Shown here one piece after another: positions 9,758 through 20,545 of a stretch of DNA of 64,000 nucleotides. Location: assembly GCA_964017065.1 (NCBI GenBank), contig OZ024785.1:2375142-2439141 (forward strand), read 5' to 3'. The position numbers and the translations under genes were made by a program. Source of the DNA: Haliclona indistincta (lineage: Eukaryota > Porifera > Demospongiae > Haplosclerida > Chalinidae). The notes under the pieces are model-generated. The model ran no database searches. It worked only from the letters and a program-made list of their open reading frames with translations, and was not told the origin of the DNA. Positions within the stretch are counted from its first letter, which is position 1, and each line of letters opens with the position of its first letter.

Positions 9758-12395
9758 ATGGAGCACCGCATTGCAGTAGCACTCTTTCTTGCCATCACAG
9801 GCTGCCTCGCCAATGGTAAGCAATTGTGTATCATCATTTTTATTCGGCACTCTTGACACGTGTTCTTCTCCATAGAACAAGCACCAAACACAAGTCGCAG
9901 CAGCATCTTGCTCGAGAACCCCTCACCTGCTCCACTGGGCTCAACAGCTGTGCTGAAATGCAGCGACACTGCCTTTGCACTGTACTGGAGTTACGAAGGA
10001 ACTAACTTCACAGAGTCGCGAGAAAGTGTTACTGGCTTTAATATAGGACAGCAAGTAGCTACACTCAGCATCTTAGCTACCTTATCTAACAATGGAACTC
10101 AAGCTGTTTGCAATTCCTTTCACGAAGATCACGGCCTCACTAAAATGAAGACGTTTCTGATAGTATACGGTAAGTGGTACCTGTCGGCTGTCTGTTATGG
10201 CTGAGATGAGCATGCCTCTATCTTGCAGGACCACCTAATGCAGTGACTGGAGTCAGCGTAAAAACAACACGTCTCAATTCATCCAATGCTTTGTCTATCA
10301 GTTGGAAGCATCCGTATTCTTTAGTCAAGGAGCTGTGGTACAGAGTGATTATATCTGACGTTGATCGTAACACCAGCAACACGTTCATCTCTAACTCAAC
10401 AAGCTACCAATATGTCAGTGTCTTCCGCAACAAGACTCAGCCGTCTTGCGATAGGTACGACGTGAGTGTTGCAGCTGTGAACAAGGCTGGATCGAGCCAT
10501 CCTAGTAAAGCATTCCGCCAAAACCTTATGTCAGGTAGGAATGCATAGTGGGAGAGATACTCTACTCTTGATGTTTCTCTATGATGCATAGTTTCTGGGC
10601 TGAAGGCGACTGTTAGTCAGAGAGAGATTATCTTGCTATTCAAGGTTTGTATACATTGTACAGCAAATTTCACCTATCTTGAAACACCTGTCTAATGTCT
10701 AATGTTCAATCCAGCATTTCATCAAGTTAACACTTTAGCGCTAACTAGTAAGTGAGCCTGAGAAAGAGAGCTTTTGGCTTCAAGTTTGTGAACATTGCAC
10801 TGAGCTGCTCATCATACTTGAAATGAAAAATTCAGGTCATCGTTTCTATTGGCCAATGAAGATACTGCCCAAACAGTGCAAGACATAGAACTCTAGACTT
10901 GATAACAGCTGCATTCGCATCAATAACTTCTAATGATTGCAAAGCATGGTCTCGTAACTGTGGCTATTTGCATACTGATGACCTGGATTTAGAATTTTAA
11001 TTATCATGTGTTTTTTAATAGCTGCAATTGATAGAGCAGCTCAGTGCAATGTTCACAAACTTGAAGCCAAAAGCTCTCTTTCTCAGGCTCACGTACTAGT
11101 TAGCGCTAAAGTGTTAAGTTGATGAAATGCTGGACTGAACATTAGATATTAGACAGGTGTTTCAAGATAGGTGAAATTTGCTGTAGTAGTAGTAGTAATT
11201 AATACAATGTCACAATGTAATTAGATATTAATCACTTGTTGTTATAGTGATTATGTGTATTTCCAGGCGCCTTCCTGCCCACACGTTTCACTAATTAAGT
11301 ACCAGCTTGATGTTTCACTACCAAGCGGGTCCCAAGCAACTATCCCATTCGAGCTTCAACCAAGTGGTAATGAAGATGTTAATGTGACTCTGAGGCTACC
11401 ACAGAACATGCCCACACCAAAGAGAGGTGTACTAAGTATGCTGCTGAGGTCCTGTGAGAGCAGAAGCCCTTCTCACTGCCAGGATGTGGCTGAACCATTG
11501 GGTGAGTAAGAGCACTAATTGTGGTGCTGTTCTCAGCTAGCTACCAGCTGTACTCACACAACCTCTTGTGTTTGCTCAGGAGTGACTCTAGAGCCAACAG
11601 ACCTGTTTACAACTGCAGTTACTATGGTGACATCATCAGGTACACAATAATTATGATAAGCATACTATTTGTAATCGGTACATCATGTTACTACAGACCT
11701 CTTGCCGTCAGTCCCTGCCAGAGCTGGGTCAAAACAACCAGGTGAGTCAATTGCTAGCCTAACTTCCACTCATATCTTGTACTATTGTCAGAAGGAAGAG
11801 TGACACTTGTGGTAGTAGCTATAGCAACCCCAGTGTTGCTGCTGTTACTGATATCAGCTGTTCTCCTGGTAATTGTAGTTGTTGTCAAGAAGAGACGCCA
11901 TTGGAGAAACAGTAAGACAGTGCTAGCCAAGTGTGTGTGCAGTATATTATCTTCGCGGCACAGGCAGTAAGGAGAAATCGCCAGGTTATAGTGCTTCAGA
12001 GAGATACATTGATCCCAGGTGAGTGAGTGATGAGTGCTACAATATGTTCAACTGCTTATCGCTTGATTAACACATGTAGTGAGTACAAGATTGATGATAG
12101 CATATCAGGGAATACACTAAAGAGACTTATTGTAGAAACACCGGAGCGACAAGATGAACCAGTATACGAGGATCCCGATAGAGTGCTAGCTATGGTATCA
12201 ACAGGTGCCCCGTCATCTCACATAGCTACTAGTGACATAGATTTACACGAGGTGCTGTACCAAGAAGTACCTGATCCATCACAAGTGAGTGAAGCTAGCT
12301 ATGATGCTGTCAATACAGTGATGACACTGGGTTACTATCATAACACTGGTCTCAATCAAAGTGTTCAAGTAGCTACTGTTTATGCAGTATTCTAA
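9758..12395 (+). CDS. Gene B1: Ig-FN3-FN3 receptor with ITIM-like tail
   Basis: Ten exons: 9758-9815, 9876-10169, 10229-10534, 10592-10644, 11267-11501, 11580-11639, 11697-11741, 11792-11911, 11964-12018, 12080-12395 (1542 nt, 513 aa). Exon 1 is a signal peptide (MEHRIAVALFLAITGCLAN). Exon 2 is Ig-like (VLKCSD ... QAVCNSF). Exon 3 is FN3 (GPPNAVTGVS, LSISW, YDVSVAAVNKAG). Exons 4-5 form a second FN3. Exons 6-7 are a stalk. Exon 8 is the membrane helix followed by KKRRHW. The tail has EPVYEDPD, VLYQEV (ITIM-like) and ASYDAV. A strong donor (GTGAGT at 12285) inside exon 10 is used in my B2 model, but B1 lacks the matching last exon and would read on to a stop at 12395. B1 may therefore be a 3'-truncated copy. 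Confidence 0.8.
10661..11183. mobile_element. Foldback element in intron 4 of B1, absent from B2
   Basis: It starts CAGCAAATTTCACCTATCTT and ends with the reverse complement. Complementarity extends about 165 bp inward from each end (through TTTAGCGCTAACTAGT and the CAAGTTTGTGAACATTGCAC region). The B2 intron at the same place is only 87 bp and runs straight from GTTTGTATA to GTAGTAGTAATT, so this is a clean insertion after duplication. There is no coding capacity. Confidence 0.85.
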
Positions 12396-13014
12396 GAGTT
12401 CCTTGTGTAAGAGAGGTGTCATAATAGGGCTCTGTGTCATACTAGATTTGTGGGCTCTGTTGATACTGTTGTAGCTTGGTCCTGTCATCTCATGCTGGGG
12501 TAAGAGAATGTGTTTCAAGATAGCGTGTGATATTTTGCACTATGTTGATCTAGCTTTGAGCATGCCTACTAGTTTCTGCAATCCAATAGCTTGTCATTGT
12601 GATGGGTTGACGCCCTAAAATGGTAGTGCATCAACAGAATCACATACTTGACCACTCAGGCGTTGACTTGTTACATAACTCCGACGCAGTCATAGCCAAC
12701 GACTCGATTGCAGTACTGTGGAAGAACTGTGTGGGTAGGGATGGTTTCCTCAGCAAATATAATTCAAAGAAGAGCTGCTAATTCAGCTCAATTTGTGCAT
12801 TGGGCTCAATGATGTTTGCTGACTTCTACACTTTGATCAACATAGCTCAACCAATTAGCTCATTGTGCCAGAAATGAGACTACTTAGCATGATAATATGG
12901 ACAGTCTCCCTTCTAAGTGCTGATAAGTCTGATGTGACTTGTGTGGCTGCTATTCCCCATTAGACCATAGATAACTCCATAAATAACTTCCACCCATTTT
13001 CTTACTACTCTCAG
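12396..13014. other. B1 3' flank, truncated by a rearrangement
   Basis: 12396-12960 matches 27576-28120, downstream of the same exon in B2 (GTGATGGGTTGACNCCCTAAA; GCTGCTATTCCCCATT). Homology stops abruptly after CCCCATT at about 12961. The B2 side continues toward its terminal exon at 29031, but here the sequence jumps to a second copy of a B transmembrane exon. Confidence 0.65.
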
Positions 13015-13252
13015 AAGGAAGAGTGACACTTGTGGTGGTTGCTATAGCAACCCCAGTGCTGCTGCTGTTGCTGATATTAGCTGGTCTCCTGGTAACTGTC
13101 AGGAAGAGACGCCATTTGAGAAACAGTAAGACAGTGCTACCCAAGTGTGTGTGTAGTATATTATCCGCTTTACAGGCAGTAAAGAGAAATCTCCATGTTA
13201 CAGTGCAGGATTCATTATCTCCACTAATATTGCTTACTCTGTGCAACCATAA
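13015..13252 (+). pseudogene. Chimeric fragment: B transmembrane exon joined to an A last exon
   Basis: 13015-13125 copies B exon 8 (GRVTLVVVAIATPVLLLLL, then KRRHLRNS) with its CTCTCAG acceptor and GTAAGA donor. 13174-13200 resembles the start of B exon 9. The sequence then switches within a few bases to the end of an A-family last exon (GGATTCATTATCTCCACTAA ... CCATAA), followed by the A 3' flank. The switch point near GCAGGATTCATT looks like a recombination junction. No complete gene surrounds it. Confidence 0.7.
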
Positions 13253-13733
13253 CTTACTAGAATTTTATCAGTTTAATTACTGCACATCTCTGAAACAAGA
13301 CAATAAATGAAATTAATCTGATCATATGCAGTTTGATATTTTAAAACATTAATAAAAAAGAGAGTATGTACATGAACTCGTACTATATATTATAGCTGAT
13401 GTCGGTTGCCTGCCTATAGTATTATAGGCAAGGTGTAGCTGACTTGTTCACAGTGAAGACATAAAACGAGGCAATAAAACGATTGAGGTGCTTGTGTACT
13501 GATAACATGTACTGACACTCACTAGCATCTGTAGAGTACAGTACACAACAAGTAACCTGAGCTGCACATACAAAGGTCTATATACTCATTCAAAGGTTCA
13601 TTCCTTTTTTATCCGTTTTGGTATACAGGAATTACCTATAGAATATCATGTTTTTCCGCTGAAAGTTGTAAATGGTACATAAATTAAGATCTGTTCCACC
13701 GTTGTCATCATCAACAACATATCTTTTCAAGAA
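13253..13733. other. A-family 3' flank and A3 5' flank
   Basis: 13253-13560 matches the A-family downstream block (TCTCTGAAACAAGACAATAA, TTGCCTGCCT, ACTAGCATCTGTAGAGTA) also seen at 4428-4740 and 15457-15770. 13561-13733 is the 5' flank of A3, ending TATCTTTTCAAGAA before the ATG. No gene is seen. Confidence 0.55.
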
Positions 13734-15456
13734 ATGGAGATCTTGTCAAGAAGCTGTGCATTGATTCTTGTCTTCATTTTAATACTACAATGTACAGCAG
13801 CTAGTCTAGTCCAAGGTCCTGAACCAGTGAGTGTCCTTGCACCAGTTGGAAGCTTTGTGGAGTTCACCTGCACAGTGAATCACTCTGAATTGCCTGCAAA
13901 CACCTTCTACGATCCTATTCGATGGAGGATGAATGATGCTTTATTGACAAGGATGGGCCAGGCAGTGGTAGGCAATACAGTTACTCTTGAAGTGACAACA
14001 AGCTACATCTCAGCAGCTGCTTCAGTTCAGTGTAGTATACAATTAAATGGAACCACTGAAGTCGTTAGTGACATGACTGCTACTCTAACAGCATATGGTA
14101 TAGTACAGTTTGCGCTTAATTTACTTAACCATCATTCTCACAACAGGTCCACCTGAGGCACCATCAAACCTCACATCAACACAGTTCAGTGACAATGCTC
14201 TGATATTATCATGGAGAGCTCCATCCTCTCCAGTACAGCTACACTACACTGTCACAGTGTGGACCAACACCAGTATCATCACAATGTTCAATACCTCCTC
14301 CACCACCATCACTATCAGTAGAGACAACATCACTACCAGTGACTCCACATCAGAGTGTGATCAGTATGTGTGGAGTGTCACTGCTATCAATCCTGCTGGT
14401 ACCAGTACACCTACTAACATCACTGCCACAATACCATCAGGTTTGATGCATCTATTGATTCAATGTTTACACTATACAACTGTCAGCTCCAGTTGGTGGT
14501 GTACTCAGTTTACTGTATACAAGCAACTCACTAGTCATATCACTGAAGGTAAGAAAGCTGATTTTTGAATTACATGTACAAGATAATCTTTGTTCCAATT
14601 TTAAAGGATGTTCAGTGTTTGATCGGTGATGTTAATTTCAGTATTGTTCTGAGCAGTATTTGCAGCAGTGCTAGTGTGTCTGACAGTATTGTACAGCTGG
14701 TCCCTATCAATGATAGTGTACAGTACACACTACCAGTATCACACAGTTGGACCAACATCACACTATTAGTAGAGAATCAATACGGCACACTCACACACAC
14801 TGTTGATATCAATCAAACAGGTATGATGTAAAAAGGTCACTTTTTCATATTTAAAATCATTCCTTCACAGAGGTTTGTGTTACTGTATTACAAACTCTCA
14901 CAATCAATAGTAAGACGATGCATTTTAGTTTAGTTTGATTCAACCCATGCACAGATACATCAGTGATAAGTATCTCCCCATCTTTCGCACCATCTCCTTG
15001 CATTTTGAGTGAGTTGCATTATACTACTGAGTATTGAATTGTCACTATGACTCACACAGATCATCAACTCTTATGGCTGATATTGGTAGTACCAGTAATA
15101 GTAGTACTGGTATTATCACTAGTAGCACATGTAATCATTGCTTGTTTATGGTGGAAAAAGTGCGGTGCCAGTAAAGTGAGTGCTGTATGATCAAGTCATT
15201 TATATATTTATCATGTGTAGCATAAGAGAAATCTTGATCCAGACATGAAAATAGATCTCAATGATGCTTATGGTATAGCGACAAACCACCAGGTGAGCTG
15301 CAGTTATTAAAAAACGATTATTTAACAATACTTTCATTACAGATTAGATCGCTTGATAGTGGGCAGCAATCAGATGAAGTGCAATATGATGAGATTGATC
15401 CTACTACAACAGGGTTCATTACCTCCACTAACATTGCTTACTCTGTGCACCCATAG
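13734..15456 (+). CDS. Gene A3: Ig-FN3-FN3 single-pass receptor, short ITIM-like tail
   Basis: Nine exons: 13734-14097, 14147-14440, 14487-14548, 14607-14820, 14871-14909, 14955-15008, 15060-15175, 15221-15292, 15343-15456 (1329 nt, 442 aa). This is the best intact short-tailed member. The architecture matches A1: signal peptide (MEILSRSCALILVFILILQC), Ig-like domain, FN3 (GPPEAPSNLT), second FN3-like (DVQCLIGDVNFS ... LLVENQYGTL), stalk, helix (LLWLILVVPVIVVLVLSLVA), and a tail with DAYGI and VQYDEIDP. The tail ends SVHP-stop, which is the ending that A1 lost to an insertion. The start is fixed by the lack of any in-frame upstream ATG. Likely a surface recognition receptor that could recruit an SH2 phosphatase; that role is inferred. 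Confidence 0.87.
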
Positions 15457-15938
15457 TTCACTGAAATTATATCAGTGTAGTTAGTACACGTCTCTGAAAC
15501 AAGACAATAATTATTCTGATCAGATGTTGTGTTTGAGATTTTTAAAAAGGAATAAAGCAGAGAGTATGTACTACATTATCTGACACAGGTTGCCTGCCTG
15601 ACTATTATAGGTAGGTCAGGTGTAGCTGACTTGTACACAGTGAAGACATGCAACAACAGGGCAGTAAAATTGAGGTGCTTGTGTACTGATATTTTTGATG
15701 AACATGTGCTGACACTCACTAGCATCTGTAGAGTACTGTACATAATAAATAACCTGATCATGAACTGTTTATGCAACGTCTTCGTGGAGTCAATTCACAA
15801 CTGTTTACTCCTTTTTCTCGATTGATCTATCCGTTTTGGTTACAAGAGAATTAATTACCAGTAGAATGATTGCGTGCTGAATTCGAGGGTACATAAATTA
15901 AGATCAGTTGTGATGGGTCTAATATATCTTTTCAAGAA
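15457..15938. other. A3-A4 intergenic spacer
   Basis: A-family downstream block (GTCTCTGAAACAAGACAATAA; GGTTGCCTGCCT) followed by the 5' flank of A4 (ATCTTTTCAAGAAATGG just before the ATG). The small ORFs on both strands here lack paralogous support and are not called. Confidence 0.55.
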
Positions 15939-17101
15939 ATGGAGATCTTGTCAAGAAGTTGTGCATTGATTCTTGTCTTCATTTTGATGCAACAATGTAC
16001 AGCAGCTAGTCTAGTCCAAGGTCCTGAACCAGTGAGTGTCCTTGCACCGGTTGGAAGCTTTGTGGAGTTCACCTGCACAATAAAGTCATCTGAATTGCCT
16101 GCAAACACCTTCTTCGGTCCTATTCGATGGAGAGTAAACAATGTTATATTGATCAGAATGAACCAAGAAGTGACAGGCAATCCAGTTAATTTTGAAGTGA
16201 AACCAAGCTACATCTCAGCAGCTGCTTCAGTTAAATGTAGTACAACGTACATTAACCCTTTAAGCCCCAATGACACCATTTGGCGTCATACATACTTCAG
16301 ATAGCATAACTTTATGAAAAAGTGCTAAAATATCCCAAAATTAAGCCAAATTGAAGAATACAAATAACCGCAAAAAATTGACCGGTTTTCAGCGCGCCCC
16401 CTGCACTAAACATATTGGCTTCAGCATTTCTATGGCTTCAGTGCAAATTTCACAACATTTTAGGAAAAACAAAATGGCAGCCAAAAAAAATTGGACATTT
16501 TATGGCTTCGGGTGCTCGGAAACACACATTTTTGCGCATTCTCTATGATCTGGGCTACATTTTACACTCACCAAAACCACTGCTATTTGTATGTACTTTT
16601 CAGTAGCCAGCCCCAAAGTACTAACTTTGAGCAAAATTCGACGAGGTCGCTGCACTTTATCGGCTTCACTTTCGAAGTGGGAGGGGCATATCGACCGACT
16701 TGAGTGTGGGCAATTGCGGCTACTCACTGGCGTAAAAGGACGCAAATTTGAGACCAGTAGCACAAAAGACACACGAGATATTCACGATAGAAGTGGTCAG
16801 CATTTACGAGGCTAAAATTTCAGCAAGATAATTTAGTAATTAAAGGGTTAAATGGAACAATTCAAGTCTTTAGTGGCATGACTGCTACTCTAACAGCATA
16901 TGGTATAGTACAGTTTGCTCATTTCAGTTAACCATCATCATTCTCTACAGGTCCTCCTGAGGCACCATCAAACCTCACATCAACACAGTCCAGTGACAAT
17001 GCTCTGACATTATCATGGAGTGCTCCATCCTCTCCAGTACAGCTACACTACACTGCCACAGTGTGGACCAACACCAGTACCATCACAATGTTCAATACCT
17101 C
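15939..17101 (+). pseudogene. Gene A4: broken A-family receptor
   Basis: Starts like A3 (MEILSRSCALILVFILMQQC, then an Ig-like domain with FTCTIK). The Ig exon is interrupted at 16256-16847 by a TTAA-flanked element that introduces stops. The exon resumes at 16852 and ends at 16902 with the usual donor. The FN3 exon begins at 16951 (GPPEAPSNLT) and stops at about 17101 after TTCAATACCTC, where another element begins. The second FN3, helix and tail are missing. Two separate hits and no 3' half make it a pseudogene. Confidence 0.85.
16256..16847. mobile_element. piggyBac-like non-autonomous element in the A4 Ig exon
   Basis: Flanked on both sides by TTAA (16252-16255 and 16848-16851). The ends are CCCTTTAAGCCCC on the left and AATTAAAGGG on the right, giving a short inverted repeat CCCTTTAA. 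The outside sequence is continuous with the A3 exon once a single TTAA is kept. TTAA target duplication is the hallmark of piggyBac transposons. The element is 592 bp and I find no transposase in it. Confidence 0.85.
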
Positions 17102-17103
17102 AA

Positions 17104-17705
17104 TACGACAAGCTAATTTAATATGACGTATTGCTTACATACGACACGCCCACTACAATAAGGAATGTAGGAATGTAACTTGTAAGGCTTTGGAATGTCT
17201 ATAGTACATGTTATCGAGCTCAAATGTGCATTGTTTACACTCCAGGTCAAGGCAAGTAATATTCCAGAACAATCTACTGAAAATAGCTGAAACAAGTTTT
17301 CTGCTGTTAACAGTAATTGGACAACATTTGTGCGTATTGCAGCCAGAGTTTGTGCGCCACAGCCACAATTTATTTACATTATTAACCGAATGATGCTCTA
17401 GAATGATAGCAATGCTGTTTTGATCACGTTGGTGCTTTCTTGGGTAAATAATTTTTCCCAACCAATTCTCTATCTTCATCTCTCTGTACTGCAAAAACTA
17501 AAAGAGGTACGGGTGGGGTACGGTAGCTTAAACGAAAGGTCTTGGACAGTAGAATCTATTTAGCAACATACTTACCGGTCAAATTGTCCTCTGAAGGCGT
17601 AGCAGACCAGGAAAAACGCAAAGTATTCTGGTTTACTAAATCAGTGCCTACGTGAAGCTACATCAGCATTATGTCAGAATAAAATTAATAAATTAGCTTG
17701 TCGTA
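17104..17705. mobile_element. TIR element, TACGACAAGCTAATTTA ends
   Basis: Left end TACGACAAGCTAATTTA (17104-17120); right end is its exact reverse complement (17689-17705). The element is 602 bp without a convincing gene. A second, direct-oriented copy is at 20546-21105. Its insertion point is inside the A4 FN3 exon. Confidence 0.75.
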
Positions 17706-18339
17706 CCCCCTGCATGCATGCAGTGCATACGAGCCCCGCCCACACTTGTTTGCAGACCTGTACGGCGGCTGTCGGCGGTTATAATTATCTGGCAAGTGCA
17801 GAATGGTGATCCTATACAAGCTCACCGTTCTTCGAAGACTCCAGAAAAATATGTGTTCTCCGTGATCCATACGGCGTGGCGATACAGTCAATTTCACTTC
17901 CGTTGAAAACTGCGTGTTGAGTATCCCGTCACCGTCGGTCCGTGTACAGCTGATTGCAGCAAACTTGACTCTCGGTTTTGGCTGTCAGCGGCGCAGCAAC
18001 GGTCAAACGACAAACGCTTAGAGGAGACACCTATACACACAGCAGATGCTGTGCGAATTGGCTTCACACGTCAGAGATGCTTGTTTGTGAGCAGATAGAA
18101 GCTTGAGCGATTTTTCATACTGTAGCAGGCCTTTTTGGTTTGAAACGAACGAGAAAGCCGGAATTTCACAGGCACACTGAATGCTACAAACAAATGGATC
18201 GATGGTACTACCCATTCAGTTGTATGGAACAATTGTCGATCTTTTAAACTGCAAGGCTGTCTTGGCTCCCAGTTGCTTGGTATTGTCCCAAAAGGGATTC
18301 CCGTGAATCGACTAAAAACAGCTAAATTCTCTACTCTAG
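17706..18339. repeat. Dispersed repeat upstream of the second foldback element
   Basis: 17716-17890 matches 2762-2930 (GAGCCCCGCCCACACTTGTT, ATAATTATCTGGCAAG, GTGTTCTCCGTGATCCATAC). The rest to 18339 has no recognised gene; small ORFs here are not supported. Confidence 0.55.
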
Positions 18340-18880
18340 AGGGTCCGCAATGAAAAAATCGACTGTCGCAGATTCAGCGGGATTGCGTCTCAGCGTGTAG
18401 AGTGGGTTGACCCGAACATAGAACAGGTAAAGAGAGAAGCGCCAAGTCCTTCCTTATTGCAGGAAAAACAAAAATACTTAAAATAACGTGGGCGAGCTAG
18501 CCAATCGCAATTAAAATGCTTTTTATTCGAACAACATTCAACGCCGAAGCTTAGTGATGTTGGTAAAGACGCTCAGGATCATGCTTTCAAGAATTCCGAG
18601 GTCTTCGACGTCGCAGCGTCCTTCGTGTGTTGTTTCCAGGTCATAATCTGAAAGGGGGCGGGGCTCCTGAGACTGCGAGAAAATACTCTTTGGGCTCGAG
18701 CGCTTTTGTACATTGTGCTGCAGCAACCCTATTGCAGATTTAACTAAGTTAGGTGACAATATATCTGCACAGCAAATGTTATAAACTTTACATGCTTCCT
18801 TCCATCTGGCTCAAAAAATGTTTAAAATTTTTGAGCCAGATGGAAGGAAATGCATAAACGCCATAAAACTTGCTATTTTT

Positions 18881-19738
18881 ATTATTATTATTATTATTTC
18901 AACTTTACAGTGCATACAGAGGAATGAAAGTGAGAGTAAGTAATAAGGTTGGTGGTAGCACTGAAGGACCAATAACAAGATCTGCTAGGGGCCTTAACAA
19001 AAACAAACATAAAACTATTTATTTTTAAAACGTGATCTAGTCCTAGTAGCAATTGGAGTCCAGAATCTAATTCTCGAGGAGGAGATGTGAAGACCTGGTT
19101 GGCCATCAAATGGAACAAACTTAACTATTGATGAAGGAGGGACAACCAGATCTTCAGTGCTAGAGTCAGTGTCAGACTGCTCATTAGTAGAGGACGGCGT
19201 AGTTCGTCGTCTAGGAGAGGGTGGTTTATCACTTGGCTTTCGATTGCGGCGCCCCCGGACTTTAATCCATCCACTATCACCACTTTGATCTTTGTAAGAC
19301 ACTCCTGGGGTACCGTCCTTCTCCTGATACTCTACTGTAGGACACGAGCAGAGATCCACTCCAAGTTCAACCTGCTCCTCCTCTGGCTGTTTGTCATCGA
19401 CGGCATTGCCCGCGCCAGTAACAGGTTGAGTGTTGGTTGGTGGCTGAAGAGATTTCTTAGCCTTGTTCTTTTGTTTTGTCTTGTTCTTTCGGGGTGCCTT
19501 TGTAGCCTGTCGCTTGGGCTGCCATGCGGAAGGAGCACGTGTCTCGCCAGGACGAGCGCATGGCCAATAGAGGCTAACAGAAACTCCCGATTTGGAGCGC
19601 CGAACTGTCCAGGCAGACGACTCTAAAGTGAGTTCACGACTCTGCAGTTCTCCTAAGATGGAGAAGGGAAGCCCGAGTCTGTGGAGTTCAGCATAGAGGC
19701 CCTCGAGAGCTGCCATCTTGACCCCGCCTTATTGATCA
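18881..19738 (-). mobile_element. Insertion with a 233-aa ORF and (ATT)n tail, probably a retroelement fragment
   Basis: Inserted into the right arm of the foldback element. On the minus strand it runs from a GC-rich 5' end (GGCGGGGTCAAGATGGCAGC), through an open frame, to an AAT-repeat tail (18885-18899 on the plus strand). That layout resembles a LINE-like or SINE-like retroelement. No reverse transcriptase or endonuclease is visible. Confidence 0.5.
19015..19716 (-). CDS. Transposon-borne ORF, 233 aa, function unknown
   Basis: Uninterrupted frame starting MAALEGLYAELHRLGLPF. A Lys/Arg-rich segment lies near residues 65-90 (KQRATKAPRKNKTKQKNKAK-like), an acidic stretch follows, then SGWIKVRGRRNRKPSDKPPS and a Ser/Thr/Asp-rich region. 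The basic low-complexity character could suit a nucleic-acid-binding ORF1-type protein, but I recognise no domain. It lies in an inserted element and is unrelated to the receptor genes. It may be a relic. Confidence 0.4.
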   Translation of the reverse strand: MAALEGLYAELHRLGLPFSILGELQSRELTLESSAWTVRRSKSGVSVSLYWPCARPGETRAPSAWQPKRQATKAPRKNKTKQKNKAKKSLQPPTNTQPVTGAGNAVDDKQPEEEQVELGVDLCSCPTVEYQEKDGTPGVSYKDQSGDSGWIKVRGRRNRKPSDKPPSPRRRTTPSSTNEQSDTDSSTEDLVVPPSSIVKFVPFDGQPGLHISSSRIRFWTPIATRTRSRFKNK

Positions 19739-20174
19739 GCTATGTAGATACATTGTCACCTAACTTAGTTAAATCTGCAATAGGGTTGCTGCAGCACAAT
19801 GTACAAAGTCGCTCGAGCCCAAAGAGTATTATTCCGCCGTTTCGGGAGCCCCGCCCCCTTTCATATTATGACCTGGAAACAACACACGAAGGACGCTGCG
19901 ACGTCCAAGACCTCGGAATTCTTGAAAGTATGATTCTGAGCGTCTTTACGAACATCACTAAGCTTCGGCGTTGAATGTTGTTCGAATAAAAAGCATTTTA
20001 ATTGCGATTGGCTAGCTCCGCCCACGTTATTTTAAGTCTTTTTGTTTTTCCTGCAAAAAGGAAGGACTTGGCGCTTCTCTCTTTACCTGTTCTATGTTCG
20101 GGTCAACCCACTTTACACGCTGAGACGCAATCCCGCTGAATCTGTAACACTCGTTTTTTTTCATTGCGGACCCT

Positions 20175-20545
20175 AGTCACTCTCTAGCGACAATTTTGTT
20201 CTACACAAATTGCTAATGCAGGCAAATACCACACTACTTTATACAGCAGGCATTGGTTGACACTTAGAAACAACCAAGTAAACCACCAGAAGCTTCAGTA
20301 ACTCACAGGAGGGATCCCTGCAAACGCACTGTTTGTTTGGAAATGAAAAACTGCACGCAAAAGACTCTTTTAAAGCGATCTCGGTTTTAAGCTTTTACCA
20401 TCACTGAGAAGAGAGCGCATTGAGTCTGATAAGCTGGTTGGATTTCTTGAAGCGCCTTGAGATTTCCAGCAAACGAGCCACAAAGGCCAAAAATTAGCCC
20501 AAAAATCAGCTTTTTCCATCGGACACGGAGTGCTTCACGTGGTTT
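20175..20545. other. Spacer between the foldback and second TIR element
   Basis: About 370 bases of unique-looking AT-rich sequence with no gene-like reading frame or clear repeat. It is part of the insertion complex (17104-21105) that separates broken A4 from A5. Confidence 0.4.

Larger units (their letters stand above)
18340..20174. mobile_element. Foldback element (AGGGTCCGCA family) carrying an insert
   Basis: Left end AGGGTCCGCAATGAAAAAAT at 18340; right end TGCGGACCCT finishing at 20174. The arms (18340-18880 and about 19739-20174) are reverse complements and meet at a hairpin near 18800-18850 (GAGCCAGATGGAAGGAA). The right arm is split by a later insertion (18881-19738). It is the same family as 3029-4000. 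The ORFs at 18538-18759 and 19681-19974 are mirror-image arm sequences, not genes. Confidence 0.8.

Noticed and set aside
19681..19974. 97-aa plus ORF as a gene
   Set aside because: It is the mirror image of the ORF at 18538-18759 because both lie in the arms of one foldback element.
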